Positions 44,784 to 57,012 of a DNA stretch of 64,000 bases are shown here, one piece after another (the first letter of the stretch is position 1; every line of letters begins with the position of its first letter). Origin of the DNA: Syngnathus acus (lineage: Eukaryota > Chordata > Actinopteri > Syngnathiformes > Syngnathidae); contig NC_051093.1 in NCBI RefSeq assembly GCF_901709675.1, positions 6,159,053 to 6,223,052 of the forward strand, given 5' to 3'. The notes under the pieces are model-generated. The model worked only from the letters and a program-made list of their open reading frames with translations. It did not search any database and was not told the DNA's origin. Position numbers and translations under genes: made by a program.

Positions 44784-47142
44784 GTTTGCCATTGTATGGC
44801 GTGTTTTGTTTGTAGTGTTTGTATTGTATGGCGTGTTTTGTCGCTTGTACTGTTTGCCATTGTATGGCGTGTTTTGTCGCTTGTACTGTCTGCCATTGCA
44901 TGGCGCCTTTTGTCGCTTGTACTGTCTGCCATTGCATGGCGCCTTTTGTCGTTTGTACTGTCTGCCATTGCATGGCGTCTTTTGTCGTTTGTACTGTCTG
45001 CCATTGCATGGCGCCTTTTGTCGCTTGTACTGTCTGCCATTGCATGGCGTCTTTTGTCGCTTGTACTGTCTGCCATTGCATGGCGTCTTTTGTCGCTTGT
45101 ACTGTCTGCCATTGCATGGCGTCTTTTGTCGTTTGTACTGTCTGCCATTGCATGGCGTCTTTTGTCGTTTGTACTGTCTGCCATTGCATGGCGTCTTTTG
45201 TCGCTTGTACTGTTAGCCATTGCATGGCGTCTTGTCGTTTGTACTGTCTGCCATTGCATGGCGTCTTTTGTCGTTTGTACTGTCTGCCATTGCATGGCGC
45301 CTTTTGTCGTTTGTACTGTCTGCCATTGCATGGCGTCTTTTGTCGCTTGTACTGTCTGCCATTGCATGGCGTCTTGTCGTTTGTACTGTCTGCCATTGCA
45401 TGGCGTCTTTTGTCGTTTGTACTGTCTGCCATTGCATGGCGCCTTTTGTCGTTTGTACTGTCTGCCATTGCATGGCGTCTTTTGTCGTTTGTACTGTCTG
45501 CCATTGCATGGCGCCTTTTGTCGCTTGTACTGTCTGCCATTGCATGGCGTCTTTTGTCGCTTGTACTGTCTGCCATTGCATGGCGTCTTTTGTCGCTTGT
45601 ACTGTCTGCCATTGCATGGCGTCTTTTGTCGCTTGTACTGTCTGCCATTGCATGGCGTCTTTTGTCGTTTGTACTGTCTGCCATTGCATGGCGTCTTTTG
45701 TCGTTTGTACTGTCTGCCATTGCATGGCGTCTTGTCGTTTGTACTGTCTGCCATTGCATGGCGTCTTTTGTCGTTTGTACTGTCTGCCATTGCATGGCGC
45801 CTTTTGTCGTTTGTACTGTCTGCCATTGCATGGCGTCTTTTGTCGCTTGTACTGTCTGCCATTGCATGGCGTCTTGTCGTTTGTACTGTCTGCCATTGCA
45901 TGGCGTCTTTTGTCGTTTGTACTGTCTGCCATTGCATGGCGTCTTTTGTCGTTTGTACTGTCTGCCATTGCATGGCGTCTTTTGTCGTTTGTACTGTTAG
46001 CCATTGCATGGCGTCTTTTGTCGTTTGTACTGTCTGCCATTGCATGGCGTCTTGTCGTTTGTACTGTTAGCCATTGCATGGCGTCTTTTGTCGCTTGTAC
46101 TGTTAGCCATTGCATGGCGTCTTGTCGTTTGTACTGTCTGCCATTGTATGGCGTCTTTTGTCGCTTGTACTGTTAGCCATTGTATGGCGTCTTTTGTCGC
46201 TTGTACTGTCTGCCATTGCATGGCGTCTTTTGTCGCTTGTACTGTTAGCCATTGCATGGCGTCTTGTCGTTTGTACTGTCTGCCATTGCATGGCGTCTTT
46301 TGTCGCTTGTACTGTCTGCCATTGCATGGCGTCTTTTGTCGCTTGTACTGTTAGCCATTGCATGGCGTCTTTTGTCGCTTGTACTGTTAGCCATTGCATG
46401 GCGTCTTGTCGTTTGTACTGTTTGCCATTGCATGGCGTCTTTTGTCGTTTGTACTGTCTGCCATTGCATGGCGTCTTGTCGTTTGTACTGTCTGCCATTG
46501 CATGGCGTCTTTTGTCGCTTGTACTGTCTGCCATTGCATGGCGTCTTTTGTCGCTTGTACTGTCTGCCATTGCATGGCGTCTTTTGTCGTTTGTACTGTC
46601 TGCCATTGCATGGCGTCTTTTGTCGCTTGTACTGTCTGCCATTGCATGGCGTCTTTTGTCGTTTGTACTGTCTGCCATTCCATGGCGTCTTGTCGTTTGT
46701 ACTGTCTGCCATTGCATGGCGTCTTTTGTCGCTTGTACTGTCTGCCATTGCATGGCGTCTTTTGTCGCTTGTACTGTCTGCCATTGCATGGCGTCTTTTG
46801 TCGCTTGTACTGTCTGCCATTGCATGGCGTCTTTTGTCGTTTGTACTGTCAGCCATTGCATGGCGTCTTTTGTCGTTTGTACTGTCTGCCATTGCATGGC
46901 GTCTTTTGTTGCTTGTACTGTCAGCCATTGCATGGCGTCTTGTCGTTTGTACTGTCTGCCATTGCATGGCGTCTTTTGTCGCTTGTACTGTCTGCCATTG
47001 CATGGCGTCTTTTGTCGCTTGTACTGTCTGCCATTGCATGGCGTCTTTTGTCGCTTGTACTGTCTGCCATTGCATGGCGTCTTTTGTCGCTTGTACTGTT
47101 AGCCATTGCATGGCGTCTTGTCGTTTGTACTGTTTGCCATTG
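44784..47142 (+). repeat. 36-bp minisatellite array, forward orientation
   Basis: About 65 head-to-tail units. The unit runs CTGCCATTGCATGGCGTCTT then TTGTCGCTTGTACTGT. Variants: 34-bp units lacking two T (GTCTTGTCG), C/T in TCGCTTG/TCGTTTG, T/C in GCGTC/GCGCC, and TAGCC or CAGCC for TGCC. The array grows out of a degenerate TGTTTGTATTGTATGG repeat on its left, a plausible source sequence. Long ORFs in several frames are by-products of a stop-free unit whose length is a multiple of three. Confidence 0.95.
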
Positions 47143-47515
47143 CGTGGAATGCGTGGTTTGCGTGGTTTGCGTGGTATTGTTTTGCACTGCACGGTAATGT
47201 GTGGAATGCGTGGAATGCGTGGAATGTGTGGAATGTGTGGAATGCGTGGAATGCGTGGTTTGCGTGGTATTGTTTTGCACTGCACGGTAATGTGTGGAAT
47301 GCGTGGAATGTGTGGAATGTGTGGAATGCGTGGAATGCGTGTTTGCATGGTATTGTTTTGCACTGCACGGTAATGTGTGGAATGCGTGGAATGTGTGGAA
47401 TGTGTGGAATGCGTGGAATGCGTGGTTTGCGTGGTATTGTTTTGCACTGCACGGTAATGTGTGGAATGCGTGGTATTGTTTTGCACTGCACGCACTGCAC
47501 GGTATTGTGTGGAGG
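47143..47515 (+). repeat. GTGGAATGCG-type tandem repeat in the asymmetric centre
   Basis: Ten-bp words GTGGAATGCG/GTGGAATGTG/GTGGTTTGCG are organised into about four higher-order units of roughly 85-90 bp, each containing GGTATTGTTTTGCACTGCAC. There is no mirror copy on the right side of the inverted repeat. Confidence 0.9.
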
Positions 47516-47661
47516 CCGGCTGTCCATTTTTCTGTTAATTCATGTGACTGCTTAGTCTTTATTCAAGGCTAATTTAGATCAAAATAATTACAACAGTTTT
47601 GTGATGGCTTTGTCTTTATTAAACATATAAACGAAATACAATCAACAGATACTTTCAAGTT
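47516..47661. other. Non-repetitive AT-rich spacer at the orientation switch
   Basis: About 145 bp of ordinary AT-rich sequence between the GTGGAATGCG repeat and the reversed 36-bp array. No gene or motif recognised. It marks where the minisatellite changes strand orientation. Confidence 0.8.
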
Positions 47662-50600
47662 TCAATTCAATGGCAAACCGTACAAGCGACAAAAGACGCC
47701 ATGCAATGGCAGACAGTACAAACGACAAGACGTCATGCAATGGCAAACCGTACAAGCGACAAAAGACGCCATGCAATGGCAGACAGTACAAACGACAAGA
47801 CGCCATGCAATGGCTAACAGTACAAGCGACAAAAGACGCCATGCAATGGCTAACAGTACAAGCGACAAAAGACGCCATGCAATGGCTGACAGTACAAACG
47901 ACAAAAGACGCCATGCAATGGCAGACAGTACAAACGACAAAAGACGCCATGCAATGGCAGACAGTACAAGCGACAAAAGACGCCATGCAATGGCAGACAG
48001 TACAAGCGACAAGAGACGCCATGCAATGGCAGACAGTACAAACGACAAGACGCCATGCAATGGCTAACAGTACAAGCGACAAAAGACGCCATGCAATGGC
48101 TAACAGTACAAGCGACAAAAGACGCCATGCAATGGCAGACAGTACAAACGACAAGACGCCATGCAATGGCTAACAGTACAAGCGACAAAAGACGCCATGC
48201 AATGGCTAACAGTACAAGCGACAAAAGACGCCATGCAATGGCAGACAGTACAAACGACAAGACGCCATGCAATGGCTAACAGTACAAGCGACAAAAGACG
48301 CCATGCAATGGCAGACAGTACAAACGACAAGACGCCATGCAATGGCTAACAGTACAAGCGACAAAAGACGCCATACAATGGCAGACAGTACAAACGACAA
48401 GACGCCATGCAATGGCTAACAGTACAAACGACAAGACGCCATGCAATGGCTAACAGTACAAGCGACAAAAGACGCCATGCAATGGCTAACAGTACAAGCG
48501 ACAAAAGACGCCATGCAATGGCAGACAGTACAAACGACAAGACGCCATGCAATGGCTAACAGTACAAGCGACAAAAGACGCCATGCAATGGCTAACAGTA
48601 CAAGCGACAAAAGACGCCATGCAATGGCTAACAGTACAAGCGACAAAAGACGCCATGCAATGGCTGACAGTACAAACGACAAGACGCCATGCAATGGCTA
48701 ACAGTACAAGCGACAAAAGACGCCATGCAATGGCAGACAGTACAAACGACAAGACGCCATGCAATGGCTAACAGTACAAACGACAAAAGACGCCATGCAA
48801 TGGCTAACAGTACAAGCGACAAAAGACGCCATGCAATGGCAGACAGTACAAACGACAAGACGCCATGCAATGGCTAACAGTACAAGCGACAAAAGACGCC
48901 ATGCAATGGCTAACAGTACAAGCGACAAAAGACGCCATGCAATGGCTGACAGTACAAACGACAAAAGACGCCATGCAATGGCAGACAGTACAAACGACAA
49001 AAGACGCCATGCAATGGCAGACAGTACAAGCGACAAAAGACGCCATGCAATGGCAGACAGTACAAGCGACAAGAGACGCCATGCAATGGCAGACAGTACA
49101 AACGACAAGACGCCATGCAATGGCTAACAGTACAAGCGACAAAAGACGCCATGCAATGGCTAACAGTACAAGCGACAAAAGACGCCATGCAATGGCAGAC
49201 AGTACAAACGACAAGACGCCATGCAATGGCTAACAGTACAAGCGACAAAAGACGCCATGCAATGGCTAACAGTACAAGCGACAAAAGACGCCATGCAATG
49301 GCTGACAGTACAAACGACAAGACGCCATGCAATGGCTGACAGTACAAACGACAAAAGACGCCATGCAATGGCAGACAGTACAAACGACAAAAGACGCCAT
49401 GCAATGGCAGACAGTACAAACGACAAAAGACGCCATGCAATGGCTGACAGTACAAACGACAAAAGGCGCCATGCAATGGCAGACAGTACAAACGACAAAA
49501 GACGCCATGCAATGGCAGACAGTACAAGCGACAAAAGACGCCATGCAATGGCAGACAGTACAAGCGACAAAAGACGCCATGCAATGGCAGACAGTACAAG
49601 CGACAAAAGACGCCATGCAATGGCAGACAGTACAAGCGACAAAAGACGCCATGCAATGGCAGACAGTACAAGCGACAAAAGACGCCATGCAATGGCAGAC
49701 AGTACAAACGACAAGACGCCATGCAATGGCAGACAGTACAAGCGACAAAAGACGCCATGCAATGGCAGACAGTACAAGCGACAAAAGACGCCATGCAATG
49801 GCAGACAGTACAAGCGACAAAAGACGCCATGCAATGGCAGACAGTACAAGCGACAAAAGACGCCATGCAATGGCAGACAGTACAAGCGACAAAAGACGCC
49901 ATGCAATGGCAGACAGTACAAGCGACAAAAGACGCCATGCAATGGCAGACAGTACAAGCGACAAAAGACGCCATGCAATGGCAGACAGTACAAGCGACAA
50001 AAGACGCCATGCAATGGCAGACAGTACAAACGACAAGACGCCATGCAATGGCAGACAGTACAAACGACAAGACGCCATGCAATGGCAGACAGTACAAGCG
50101 ACAAAAGACGCCATGCAATGGCAGACAGTACAAGCGACAAAAGACGCCATGCAATGGCAGACAGTACAAGCGACAAAAGACGCCATGCAATGGCAGACAG
50201 TACAAACGACAAAAGACGCCATGCAATGGCAAACGACAAGACGCCATGCAATGGCTAACAGTACAAACGACAAGACGCCATGCAATGGCAAACAGTACAA
50301 GCGACAAAAGACGCCATGCAATGGCAGACAGTACAAGCGACAAAAGACGCCATGCAATGGCAGACAGTACAAACGACAAGACGCCATGCAATGGCAGACA
50401 GTACAAACGACAAAAGACGCCATGCAATGGCAGACAGTACAAGCGACAAAAGACGCCATGCAATGGCAGACAGTACAAGCGACAAAAGACGCCATGCAAT
50501 GGCAGACAGTACAAACGACAAGACGCCATGCAATGGCAGACAGTACAAACGACAAAAGACGCCATGCAATGGCAGACAGTACAAGCGACAAAGGACGCCA

Positions 50601-53105
50601 TGCAATGGCAGACAGTACAAGCGACAAAAGACGCCATGCAATGGCAGACAGTACAAGCGACAAAAGCCGGCATGCAATGGCAGACAGTACAAACGACAAA
50701 AGACGCCATGCAATGGCAGACAGTACAAACGACAAAAGACGCCATGCAATGGCAAACAGTACAAACGACAAGACGCCATGCAATGGCTAACAGTACAAGC
50801 GACAAAAGACGCCATGCAATGGCAGACAGTACAAGCGACAAAAGACGCCATGCAATGGCAGACAGTACAAGCGACAAAAGACGCCATGCAATGGCAGACA
50901 GTACAAGCGACAAAAGACGCCATGCAATGGCAGACAGTACAAACGACAAGACGCCATGCAATGGCTGACAGTACAAGCAACAAAAGACGCCATGCAATGG
51001 CAGACAGTACAAACGACAAAAGACGCCATGCAATGGCTGACAGTACAAACGACAAAAGACGCCATGCAATGGCAGACAGTACAAGCGACAAAAGACGCCA
51101 TGCAATGGCAGACAGTACAAGCGACAAAAGACGCCATGCAATGGCAGACAGTACAAGCGACAAAAGACGCCATGCAATGGCAGACAGTACAAACGACAAG
51201 ACGCCATGGAATGGCAGACAGTACAAACGACAAAAGACGCCATGCAATGGCAGACAGTACAAGCGACAAAAGACGCCATGCAATGGCAGACAGTACAAAC
51301 GACAAAAGACGCCATGCAATGGCAGACAGTACAAGCGACAAAAGACGCCATGCAATGGCAGACAGTACAAGCGACAAAAGACGCCATGCAATGGCAGACA
51401 GTACAAACGACAAGACGCCATGCAATGGCAGACAGTACAAACGACAAAAGACGCCATGCAATGGCAAACAGTACAAACGACAAGACGCCATGCAATGGCT
51501 AACAGTACAAGCGACAAAAGACGCCATGCAATGGCTAACAGTACAAGCGACAAAAGACGCCATGCAATGGCAGACAGTACAAGCGACAAAAGACGCCATG
51601 CAATGGCAGACAGTACAAACGACAAGACGCCATGCAATGGCTAACAGTACAAGCGACAAAAGACGCCATGCAATGGCAGACAGTACAAGCGACAAAAGAC
51701 GCCATACAATGGCTAACAGTACAAGCGACAAAAGACGCCATACAATGGCAGACAGTACAAACGACAAGACGCCATGCAATGGCTAACAGTACAAGCGACA
51801 AAAGACGCCATGCAATGGCTAACAGTACAAACGACAAGACGCCATGCAATGGCAGACAGTACAAACGACAAAAGACGCCATGCAATGGCTAACAGTACAA
51901 ACGACAAAAGACGCCATGCAATGGCAGACAGTACAAACGACAAAAGACGCCATGCAATGGCAGACAGTACAAACGACAAAAGACGCCATGCAATGGCAGA
52001 CAGTACAAACGACAAGACGCCATGCAATGGCAGACAGTACAAGCGACAAAAGACGCCATGCAATGGCAGACAGTACAAACGACAAAAGGCGCCATGCAAT
52101 GGCAGACAGTACAAACGACAAAAGACGCCATGCAATGGCAGACAGTACAAACGACAAGACGCCATGCAATGGCAGACAGTACAAACGACAAAAGACGCCA
52201 TGCAATGGCAGACAGTACAAACGACAAAAGACGCCATGCAATGGCAGACAGTACAAGCGACAAAAGACGCCATGCAATGGCAGACAGTACAAGCGACAAA
52301 AGACGCCATGCAATGGCAGACAGTACAAGCGACAAAAGACGCCATGCAATGGCAGACAGTACAAGCGACAAAAGGCGCCATGCAATGGCAGACAGTACAA
52401 ACGACAAAAGACGCCATGCAATGGCAGACAGTACAAACGACAAAAGGCGCCATGCAATGGCAGACAGTACAAACGACAAAAGACGCCATGCAATGGCAGA
52501 CAGTACAAACGACAAGACGCCATGCAATGGCAGACAGTACAAGCGACAAAAGACGCCATGCAATGGCAGACAGTACAAACGACAAAAGGCGCCATGCAAT
52601 GGCAGACAGTACAAACGACAAAAGACGCCATGCAATGGCAGACAGTACAAACGACAAGACGCCATGCAATGGCTAACAGTACAAGCGACAAAAGACGCCA
52701 TGCAATGGCAGACAGTACAAACGACAAAAGACGCCATGCAATGGCAGACAGTACAAACGACAAAAGACGCCATGCAATGGCAGACAGTACAAGCGACAAA
52801 AGACGCCATGCAATGGCAGACAGTACAAGCGACAAAAGACGCCATGCAATGGCAGACAGTACAAGCGACAAAAGGCGCCATGCAATGGCAGACAGTACAA
52901 ACGACAAAAGACGCCATGCAATGGCAGACAGTACAAACGACAAAAGGCGCCATGCAATGGCAGACAGTACAAGCGACAAAAGGCGCCATGCAATGGCAGA
53001 CAGTACAAGCGACAAAACACGCCATACAATGGCAAACAGTACAAGCGACAAAACACGCCATACAATACAAACACTACAAACAAAACACGCCATACAATGG
53101 CAAAC
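47662..53105 (-). repeat. 36-bp minisatellite array, reverse orientation
   Basis: About 150 units of the same 36/34-bp repeat on the opposite strand. The portion 50,747-53,105 mirrors the left array. The portion 47,662-50,746 has no counterpart and shows its own higher-order duplication: the rare word GCGACAAGAGACGCC occurs at about 48,006 and 49,066, with the flanking variant order conserved at a 1,060-bp offset. Short units alternate with full ones, most densely at 48,000-49,320. Confidence 0.95.
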
Positions 53106-55947
53106 ACTACAATATATACAATACAAACACTACAATACATACAGTACAATGCAAACAATACCATACAGTCCAATACTATAAAGTACAATGCCATACCATA
53201 CAAACACCATACCATACAAACACCATACCATACAAATACAAACAATACAATGCAATACACCATACAATACAAACACTACAATACAAACAATTGATTGATA
53301 GAACTTTATTCCACAACAGGGAAATTTACTTGTCACAGCAGCGTACGAGAGTGCAAGAATACAAGGGACAAGTGCCAAATGTAAAAATGGATAAATAAGA
53401 GAGCCCCCTAGTGGCCTTGCCCCAGGCAGTTGCCTGGTCTGGCTAATGGTAAGCACAGCTCTGCGTCAGGGAGTTCCATGGTGTAACTTCTCACCGGCGT
53501 CACCCTGCTCACTGGTTCCATACAAAAAAAACTTGAAAAGTACAAATGGTGCAATTGGTAAAAGTGATCACATTTACAGTCAGCTGAAACTTTACACCAA
53601 CGGGCTTTCACCTGATTTGGGACTACTCTTCCTCAGGAGCCTCCTGCTTGCTTTGTATAGAAGGGTGCTGGCTGGGAGGCCTTTATGAGCGCTACAAAAC
53701 ACAAACAAATTATTGCAACACTTGTAGACATTGAGTAGAGTGGCAATGGCATGATATTTTTGCAACAATTATACATATCAACTACAGTTTTATACTTAAA
53801 ATATGTATACAATTATCAGTATATTGTAATGAGTTATAATAATGACAAAAGTATCCAAATTATAATATTTTGATTTTATCATCCATCAACTCACTCAGAA
53901 ATGGCGGCATGAATCGAGCAGTCGTCCAAAACGGGAGAAAATCACGCTCGCAAATGTTTGTTGCGGGCGGGCGCCATCTTGGAATAGATTTAAACATGAC
54001 GTAACAGATTCGTCACAGTCAGTTTGCATAACACGGAAATAGCACACTATATGTAATGCAACATTGTTAATTTGACGGAACAAAACGCCAAAGAGATTTG
54101 AAATACTGTCGCGGCAAAACAACAGTTGCGGTGGCCGTGTGAAAATCTTGCATCACACAAGGCGTCCGTCGTGAGAAACGGCAATGAACGACAAACATTC
54201 GATAGCATACTAGCTTACCCGAGAAACCGCCGCACGGTCGGTGGCGCCTGTATTTGACAACTCGCCTTGAATCCTGCAAAAAACAAACAAGGCGTCCGTC
54301 GTGAGAATAAACGATAAACATTTGCTAGCCTGCTCGCTACGCCGTGACGAGTGTGAAAATCTGTCATCAAACAAGGCGTCCGTCGTGAGAAACGGCAATG
54401 AACGACAAACATTTGATAGCATACTAGCTTACCCGAGAAACCGCCGCACGGTCGGTGGCGCCTGTATTTGATAACTCGCCTTGAATCCTGCAAAAAACAA
54501 ACAAGGCGTCCGTCGTGAGAATAAACGATAAACATTTGCTAGCCTGCTCGCTAAGCCGTGACGAGTGTGAAAATCTTGCAGCAAACAAGGCGTCCGTCGT
54601 GAGAAACGGCAATGAACGACAAACATTTGATAGCATACTAGCTTACCCGAGAAACCGCCGCACGGTCGGTGGCGCCTGTATTTCATAACTCGCCTTGAAT
54701 CCTGCAAAAAACAAACAAGGCGTCCGTCGTGACAAACGCCAATGAACGACAAACATTTACTAGCATGCGAGCTGACCTGAGAAACCGCTCGCGTGTCGCA
54801 CACAGATATGACAACTTCCCTTGAGCACACACCGTCCCCAATTCATGACGTCACATCCGCCAATTCAAATCTTCCTCGCCTGCTCGTCCAATGGCGCTTT
54901 GCACACTCGCGTACCACGTGACAGGCCACCGCATTAGGGAAAAATCATGGAACTGAAAGTGAAAAGTGCCACACCCGCCATCGCCAAGGGGAGGTTTCGA
55001 ACACTATTCCCATCGTGTCAGAGGCAATGACGTTAACCACTCGACCAAAGACTCGTGACTTTGGCAGTGACACAAGGGCAACCAACGCTCATCTCAAGAC
55101 TGAAAACCCTTCAAAAACCTAAGTGCCACTTTGCCCGCCTCCTACCTCTGCCCAAATTCAGTCTGACCAATCACAGCGCAGCTGAAATGGCCCTGACCAC
55201 GTCCACTTTTCCAACAGCCAATCGGAAGGCAATTTTAAATTGACGACGCCACGCCTACTTCACATCCCACCGATCACAGGACCCCTCGTCTGCATCACCA
55301 CGCCCCCTTTCCAACCAATCGGATTTCATTCTCATTGCCCCGCCCACTTCCTGAGACCTCAGCGAATCATGAAGCAGTATTAAACAAGCGAAAGGAAAAA
55401 AATAAATGAAAAATAAGAGTCACAATCTTTATGCAGAAGTGAGAGAAAATTGACAAAGTACAGCCCAAGGGCTGGTCTCGAACACTATTACCATCGTGTC
55501 AGAGGCAATGACGTTAACCACTCGACCAAAGACTCGTGACTTTGGCAGTGACACAAGTGCAAGCAACGCTCACCTCAAGACTGAAACCTGCCTTCAAAAA
55601 CCTAAGTGCCAATTTGCCCGCCTCCTACCTCTGCCCAAATTCAGTCTGACCAATCACAGCGCAACTGAAAGGGGCCTGACCACGCCCACTTATCCATCAG
55701 CCAATCGGAAGGCAGCATTTCAAATCTACGACGCCACGACCACTTTACATCCCACCGATCACAGGACCCCTCGTCTGCATCACCGCGCCCCCTTTCCAAC
55801 CAATCGGATTTCATTCTCATTGCCCCGCCCACTTCCTGAGACCTCAGCGAATCATGAAGCAGTATTAAACAAGCGAACGGAAAAAAATTAATGAAAAATA
55901 AGAGTCACAATCTTTATGCAGAAGTGAGAGAAAATTGACAAAGTACA
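50747..55947 (-). repeat. Right arm of the large inverted repeat
   Basis: Reverse complement of the left arm, in mirror order: 36-bp array, simple repeat (53,105-53,290), LINE-like tail, YY1-like pair, 214-bp repeats (54,098-54,808) and the tRNA-like/CCAAT units (54,983-55,947). A further partial tRNA-like unit runs to about 56,070. The outermost 500 bp carry most of the differences from the left arm. Confidence 0.93.
54098..54808 (-). repeat. 214-bp tandem repeat with splice-bounded 55-bp segments (right arm)
   Basis: Mirror copy of the left-arm repeat. The 55-bp segments lie at 54,647-54,701, 54,433-54,487 and 54,219-54,273 and have the same acceptor-like and donor-like flanks on the minus strand. 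Confidence 0.85.
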
Positions 55948-56070
55948 GCCCAAGGGCTGGTCTCGAACACTATTCCCATCGTGTAAGAGGCAATGACGTT
56001 AACCACTCGACCAAAGACTCGTGACTACAGTAGTGACAAAAGAGCAACCGATGCTCACCTCAAGACTGAA
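54983..56070 (-). repeat. tRNA-like/CCAAT tandem units (right arm)
   Basis: Mirror of the left-arm units with B-box-like words at about 54,993-55,002, 55,475-55,490 and 55,958-55,970, and A-box words (CCACTCGACCA on the plus strand) nearby. The last unit decays into unique sequence after about 56,070. Confidence 0.7.
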
Positions 56071-57012
56071 AACCAGACTGAAGTGAATGCCAAAATACAA
56101 AATGCCGAAAAAGTCGAATCAAAGTTAGCAGACGTAATTCACGGTAATTGGGTCCTTTGTTGCTGTAATGCTTGGGAAAGTTTAGGTCAGTGGAAGGCTT
56201 TAAGAGGCGCAAAGCCAACACCTCAAGTCAGAGATGGGCACTTTTGACGGAAGCTTTTAGAAGCGTTTTAAGCTATAAAGTCCTTGAAACCAAATAAATT
56301 GCACTTGAGCCGCGAGTGTCACACGCCGGCGTCATTTTCCCGCTAATACCTGAACTAAATACCCCCGCCTGCTCGCTTAAATACAAGACCGGTAACAAGA
56401 GGCAGGTGAGACGAATCATGGGCACACAGGAGGGGAGGGGCGAGCACACAGACACACGGACAGAAACCACGGAGATGATCGGGGACGAGCCGTGACAGTA
56501 ACAAAAGTACTCAAGTAGAAGTAGTGCAGCAGTATTTTTGTCAACACACTTATCCCTATTATGCTAGTTCATCGTTTGCCTACCTATTCCACAACTTCCC
56601 ACTTACCAAATTTTCTTCATTTCTCAAGTAATTCAACTCGTTTCAACATCATCCGGCAGCATTCCCCAAATAAGTTATTCATAGTTTTCGCCTTCACACG
56701 CAATTTCTCCAGAAATTGCATTTTCTAGTTGTATGATACTATGCACTATGAACCCACATTTGCAATGTGCCACATGCATGGACTTCTTTATCTCCATCAG
56801 CATCAGTGTATTTCTTAGGAATGTTCTAAGAAGCAGGAGGGATGAAGAGGCTTTCTGCGACTAATTGGTGGCTAAATCCTTCCTTGCCTTCTGTCGAACA
56901 ATCCCCACACATCCCTACCACATGCAAACACTTTAAGGGTACTTTCTTCTTCATGGTTGTGAAGTTTCCACATTGGTGTCAAGGAAAGTGATTTTCTTCA
57001 TCAACGACAAAT
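56071..57012. other. Intergenic region and rgs9 leader
   Basis: No recognisable gene. A TGTCACACGCCGG word at about 56,318 and CCGTGACA at about 56,490 bracket a GC-richer 180-bp stretch of possible repeat origin. The final part is presumed rgs9 5' flank/UTR; no TATA box or CpG island is obvious. Confidence 0.4.

Larger units (their letters stand above)
41945..47142 (+). repeat. Left arm of a large inverted repeat
   Basis: Positions p here and about 97,888-p on the right are reverse complements; mapping offsets of 97,887-97,892 come from small indels. Identity is near-complete from about 42,450 to 47,142. It is lower, but still clear, from 41,945 to 42,450. Differences seen include CTTTACC here versus CTTACC opposite (44,437 region), T8 versus A7 at about 42,490, and GGGAATAGT versus GGTAATAGT at about 42,397. 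The inner edge is sharp: at 47,142 the left side turns to GTGGAATGCG repeats while the right side continues the minisatellite. Confidence 0.93.

Noticed and set aside
44784-47142. CRISPR-like regular repeat spacing
   Set aside because: Units are contiguous with no unique spacers, in a vertebrate genome; it is a minisatellite.
44491-53398. Very long ORFs (up to 861 codons) on both strands
   Set aside because: They follow from a stop-free 36-bp unit, overlap in most frames and both strands, lack a proper gene context and change frame at each 34-bp unit. Not annotated as genes.
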